Shown piece by piece: positions 62,360 to 64,000 of a DNA stretch of 64,000 bases. Under the pieces are notes generated by a model. It was not told the DNA's origin, searched no databases, and saw only the letters and a program-made list of their open reading frames with translations. This stretch comes from Paenarthrobacter ureafaciens. Lineage in GTDB: Bacteria > Actinomycetota > Actinomycetes > Actinomycetales > Micrococcaceae. The DNA lies in NCBI RefSeq assembly GCF_004028095.1, contig NZ_SBHM01000007.1:1860001-1924000 (forward strand), given 5' to 3'. The translations under genes were made by a program, and so were the position numbers. How positions within the stretch are numbered: the stretch's first letter is position 1; the number at the start of each line of letters is the position of its first letter.

Positions 62360-63538
62360 GTGATACTCGATGCGTTTTCCGCCAGGATGTCCCTTGGAGT
62401 CGTTACCCTCACGCTTTTCCTGCTGTTCTCAGCCTCCTACGGCAAGACCAGGTCCCCCTACACGGGGTGGTGGGCGCTGGCCCTCTTCGAATTCATGCTC
62501 GGCAATGCCGGCTTCCTGCTGAACGGAACTCCGCACCAGGTGTGGGCCAACCCCCTCGGCAACGTGCTGGTGGTAGCCGGTGCGTTCAGCATCTGGGCAG
62601 GCGCCAGGACCTTGCGCGACCTCAGGGCAGCCCCCTGGCTGCTGGCTTTGGGGCCCCTGGTCACGGGGGTCGCTTCCACCCTGGAGGACCCGGCAAACAA
62701 CATCTGGTCGGGTGGCGCAGTGTATCTGGCCATGATCACGGTTGGTGTTGGTCTGGCAGCCAGGGATCTCTGGCACTTCAAGCCCACCCATCCACAAATA
62801 TCCAAGGCGATGTCGATCGTTGCCTGGTTCGCCACCCTGTACTTCTTTGCGCGGTTTATCTTCTACGTGACTCATGGTCCTGACAGCACCCTGTTCAAAG
62901 GCTATTTCGGTGCAGGACCGCTGGGCCTGGTGACCACTGTCCTGCTGGTCGCCGCCTCGTTCACCATGACGACGCTCAGCAACGATCAACTGATCAGGGG
63001 GCTCCGCGAACGGGCCAGCCGCGACCACCTCACCGGGCTCCTCAACCGGGGAACCTTCATGGACCTGGCAGGGGCGGAGCTCAAGCGCCTGCGCGCCAGT
63101 GGTTCGGGTGCCGCCGTCGTCCTTGCCGACTTGGACCACTTCAAAGCCGTCAATGACGAACACGGCCACCGCGCGGGAGATGCAGCACTGAAGGCCTTCG
63201 CGGAGGCCTGCCGGGAAAGCGTCAGGTCCACGGACCTGGTGGGGCGCTACGGCGGGGAAGAGTTTGTCCTCTTCCTGCCTGGTGCCACGCAGAAAAGGGC
63301 AGAAGACATTGCCCTCGAAATAAGCAAACGGATGGCCACCATGGAAGTGCCCGGAGGCGGCGCTTTCCCCACGGTCAGCTACGGAGTCACATCCAGCACT
63401 CCAGCTACCGCAGACCTCACCTTCATGATCGAAGTTGCGGACGCAGCCCTTTACAGCGCCAAAGCGCAGGGCAGGAACCGGATTGTCGGAGCCAACCGCC
63501 TTGAGGCGGCAACTATCGCGGATGAGGCACGATCATGA
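62360..63538 (+). CDS. Membrane-bound diguanylate cyclase (GGDEF)
   Basis: A 392-residue protein. Six to seven predicted membrane helices fill residues 1-205. The GGDEF domain follows (RDHLTGLLNRGTFMDLAG, LADLDHFKAVNDEHGHRAGD), with an intact active site GGEEF (298-302) and the inhibitory I-site R289-S-T-D292 five residues before it. It should make cyclic di-GMP and be subject to feedback. GTG at 62360 follows AGGAG. No EAL domain is present. The next gene overlaps by ATGA. Confidence 0.9.
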   Translation: MILDAFSARMSLGVVTLTLFLLFSASYGKTRSPYTGWWALALFEFMLGNAGFLLNGTPHQVWANPLGNVLVVAGAFSIWAGARTLRDLRAAPWLLALGPLVTGVASTLEDPANNIWSGGAVYLAMITVGVGLAARDLWHFKPTHPQISKAMSIVAWFATLYFFARFIFYVTHGPDSTLFKGYFGAGPLGLVTTVLLVAASFTMTTLSNDQLIRGLRERASRDHLTGLLNRGTFMDLAGAELKRLRASGSGAAVVLADLDHFKAVNDEHGHRAGDAALKAFAEACRESVRSTDLVGRYGGEEFVLFLPGATQKRAEDIALEISKRMATMEVPGGGAFPTVSYGVTSSTPATADLTFMIEVADAALYSAKAQGRNRIVGANRLEAATIADEARS

Positions 63539-64000
63539 CCATCAACCAGCTGACCACCAAGATCCAGATCCAGCACAACCAGGAACTGGCCGCGTTCCGT
63601 CAGGACATCACCAGCCCGCCCTACCAGGCCGGCACGTCCACCACCCTCAACACGGCCAGGCGCTCGGTGCGGATGAATCCCGTCCACTCCGTAGAGGATG
63701 CCAGCGCCAACCTGACCATCGTCGCAGATGTTCAGGGACTCGCCTGGCTCACGGCGGACAAGGGGCTGCAAGGAAGCTGCATCACTCTCTCGATCGCAGG
63801 CCACCGGCGCACCACGGGAACCCGGGTCCCGCTGCCCCTGGGGGAATGCGACGCATGGGTCGAAGCCATCCTCGGACGCTCCTGGCTGCCTCAGGTCTAC
63901 CGCGCCGGGACACCCGCGCAGCCCGACGGGAAGCTGGACATCGCTTCCTACCGTTTGTTCCTTGACGAACGGAACAACCCGGTCGCCAAGCCGAAGTCCG
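63535..64000 (+). CDS. Unknown protein, coupled to the diguanylate cyclase (3' cut off)
   Basis: The first 155 residues of a protein that runs past the window end. It begins MTINQLTTKIQIQHNQELAAFRQDITSPPYQAG with Gln/Thr/Asn-rich sequence, then a beta-rich part (NLTIVADVQGLAWLTADKG, SIAGHRRTTGTRVPLPLGECDAWVEAILGRSWLPQVYR). No family was recognised. The ATG overlaps the cyclase stop (ATGA), so the two are translated together and may act in one pathway. Confidence 0.6.
   Translation, partial: MTINQLTTKIQIQHNQELAAFRQDITSPPYQAGTSTTLNTARRSVRMNPVHSVEDASANLTIVADVQGLAWLTADKGLQGSCITLSIAGHRRTTGTRVPLPLGECDAWVEAILGRSWLPQVYRAGTPAQPDGKLDIASYRLFLDERNNPVAKPKS

Noticed and set aside
1..64000. CRISPR arrays, tRNA or rRNA genes, insertion sequences, prophage
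   Set aside because: No regular spaced repeats, cloverleaf-like segments in gaps, transposase or phage genes were seen.

Overview
The window looks like a chromosomal segment of a high-GC actinobacterium, most likely a soil Micrococcaceae of the Arthrobacter/Paenarthrobacter type. This genus-level call is inference. It rests on base composition, frequent GTG and TTG starts, many start codons lying about 6 nt after a -10 box (leaderless genes), actinobacterial families (DUF3151, DUF6480, GAF-ANTAR, App1/DUF2183), sugar ABC importers without their own ATPase, and the abundance of LacI-controlled carbohydrate loci. I saw no rRNA, tRNA, CRISPR array or intact insertion sequence.

Layout. 1-1111: end of a GMC oxidoreductase and a flavin reductase. 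1231-10705: a hexuronate locus with a LacI repressor, uxaC, uxuB, a GPH sugar symporter, uxuA, and a protein fusing gluconokinase to a family 3 glycosidase. Copies of an 18-bp palindrome TTGGCAAYCGRTTGCCAA precede uxaC, the symporter and uxuA, each with its right half serving as the -35 box, and split half-sites lie in front of the repressor gene. 10762-22205: mostly household genes (pyrE, a Phd/PIN toxin-antitoxin pair behind a 43-bp perfect palindrome, an alpha/beta hydrolase, a phosphatase and a HAD hydrolase, a TrmH-type methyltransferase, fba, DUF3151, a UDG-fold protein, purA), interrupted by a DUF559-like gene bracketed by two related palindromes. 22375-28784: a small secreted protein, two drug-type MFS exporters (one with a MarR gene and operator), an SMP-30 lactonase, an App1-type phosphatase and a metal-ribbon protein.

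28870-34873: an operon on the minus strand (binding protein, permease, ATPase, Gfo/Idh/MocA dehydrogenase, FAD oxidoreductase) divergent from a LacI gene, with paired operators between them. 34960-44648: an MHS transporter, MarR, GAF-ANTAR regulator, AAHS transporter, XRE regulator, ilvD, an MDR oxidoreductase and small proteins. 44664-52256: a fructan/fructooligosaccharide locus with a Tat-exported GH32, a cytosolic GH32, a CUT1 importer and a LacI gene; a 17-bp inverted repeat sits between the divergent glycosidases. 52352-57884: a proline-rich small protein, an MFS protein, an ECF sigma factor with a membrane partner, a CoA-binding protein, a Tat/lipoprotein polysaccharide deacetylase and a YjbR protein. 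58062-61392: an NgcEFG-like amino-sugar importer. 61531-64000: an ABM-domain protein, DUF503, a membrane diguanylate cyclase and a coupled gene cut by the window end.

The common theme is uptake of plant- or microbe-derived carbohydrates, each set of genes under a local repressor, with the two CUT1 importers probably sharing an ATPase encoded elsewhere. The best candidates for something new are the gluconokinase-GH3 fusion inside a hexuronate regulon, the DUF559 gene flanked by palindromes, and the diguanylate cyclase coupled to an unrecognised protein.
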